Shown here: in pieces, positions 32,784 through 32,824 of the stretch | How the letters are laid out: each line of letters starts with the position of its first letter | Numbering within the stretch: the first letter of the stretch is position 1 | Source of the DNA: JANOMH01 sp031422295 | GTDB lineage: Bacteria; Pseudomonadota; Alphaproteobacteria; Rhodobacterales; Rhodobacteraceae | Direction: 5' to 3' | NCBI GenBank assembly: GCA_031422295.1 | Contig: JANOQM010000074.1 | Coordinates: 1 to 32,824 of the forward strand | Length of the DNA stretch: 32,824 nucleotides | Notes under the pieces: model-generated | What the model was told of the DNA's origin: nothing | Databases searched by the model: none | The model's input: only the letters and a program-made list of their open reading frames with translations | Position numbers and translations under genes: made by a program

Positions 32784-32824
32784 GGCGGGGTGAACCCCGC
32801 CCTACGAATGGGGCGTAGGGCGGG
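32784..32824. repeat. GC-rich inverted repeats upstream of nrtB (cut by window edge)
   Basis: GGCGGGG-TGAA-CCCCGCC forms a 7-bp hairpin at 32784-32801. The following CCCGCCCTACG and CGTAGGGCGGG (32796-32806 and 32814-32824) form an 11-bp inverted repeat, whose outer arm reaches the window end. It is a second type of palindromic element, different from the GTGGGTT copies. It lies just upstream of nrtB, probably between it and the transporter's binding-protein gene. Confidence 0.75.

Noticed and set aside
1..32824. tRNA genes, CRISPR arrays, prophage or integrase-type islands
   Set aside because: No cloverleaf-like segments, regularly spaced repeats, integrase or phage structural genes were recognised by reading; a tRNA or CRISPR scanner was not available.

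Overview
The window looks like chromosomal DNA of a GC-rich alphaproteobacterium of the Rhodobacteraceae/Roseobacter type. This rests on my recollection of family-level protein resemblance: PheT, L35/L20, pyruvate kinase, DUF1244, DUF5671 and the nitrate-assimilation proteins. It also fits the short palindromic repeats of the form GGTGGGTTnnAACCCACC. No database search was possible. Coding density is high, and no gap without a gene exceeds about 210 bases. I recognised no tRNA, rRNA, CRISPR array, prophage or replication origin.

Left part (1-9.6 kb). The window opens inside an IS3-family insertion sequence whose outer end lies 77 bp before pheT. A run of housekeeping and accessory genes follows: pheT, a GMC oxidoreductase, a glutathione S-transferase, mscL, a DUF1801 protein, an AraC/GyrI-like regulator broken by a one-base frameshift, accA, a PPOX-type flavoprotein wrecked by an internal deletion, a TfoX-N protein, and rpmI-rplT. 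Palindromic repeats overlap or abut several gene ends.

Middle part (9.7-21.7 kb). This holds a small lipoprotein, a two-helix membrane protein behind pyk, and a co-directional run of N-formylglutamate amidohydrolase, HAD phosphatase, DUF1244, DUF5671 and an anchored protein. After these come a D-amino-acid transaminase, a secreted protein built of three ECDD repeats, and alanine dehydrogenase with a divergent Lrp/AsnC regulator and a palindrome between them. A 1091-residue five-PAS GGDEF-EAL protein with a degenerate EAL domain ends this part.

Right part (21.9-32.8 kb). This is an assimilatory nitrate locus on the minus strand. In transcription order it encodes an ABC permease (NrtB-like), a tandem ATPase (NrtC/D-like), nirB, nirD, nasA, a TrpD2/YbiB-like protein and a truncated siroheme synthase. 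The last five genes overlap or nearly touch. Together they would import nitrate, reduce it to nitrite and then ammonium, and make part of the siroheme that NirB needs. A BrnT-like toxin and a probable atypical antitoxin sit on the opposite strand, between the transport genes and nirB.

The observations most worth a second look are the truncated CysG and the TrpD2-like partner inside the nitrate operon, the toxin-antitoxin pair splitting that locus, the two decayed genes in the left part, and the ECDD-repeat secreted protein. I see no clearly new multi-gene system.
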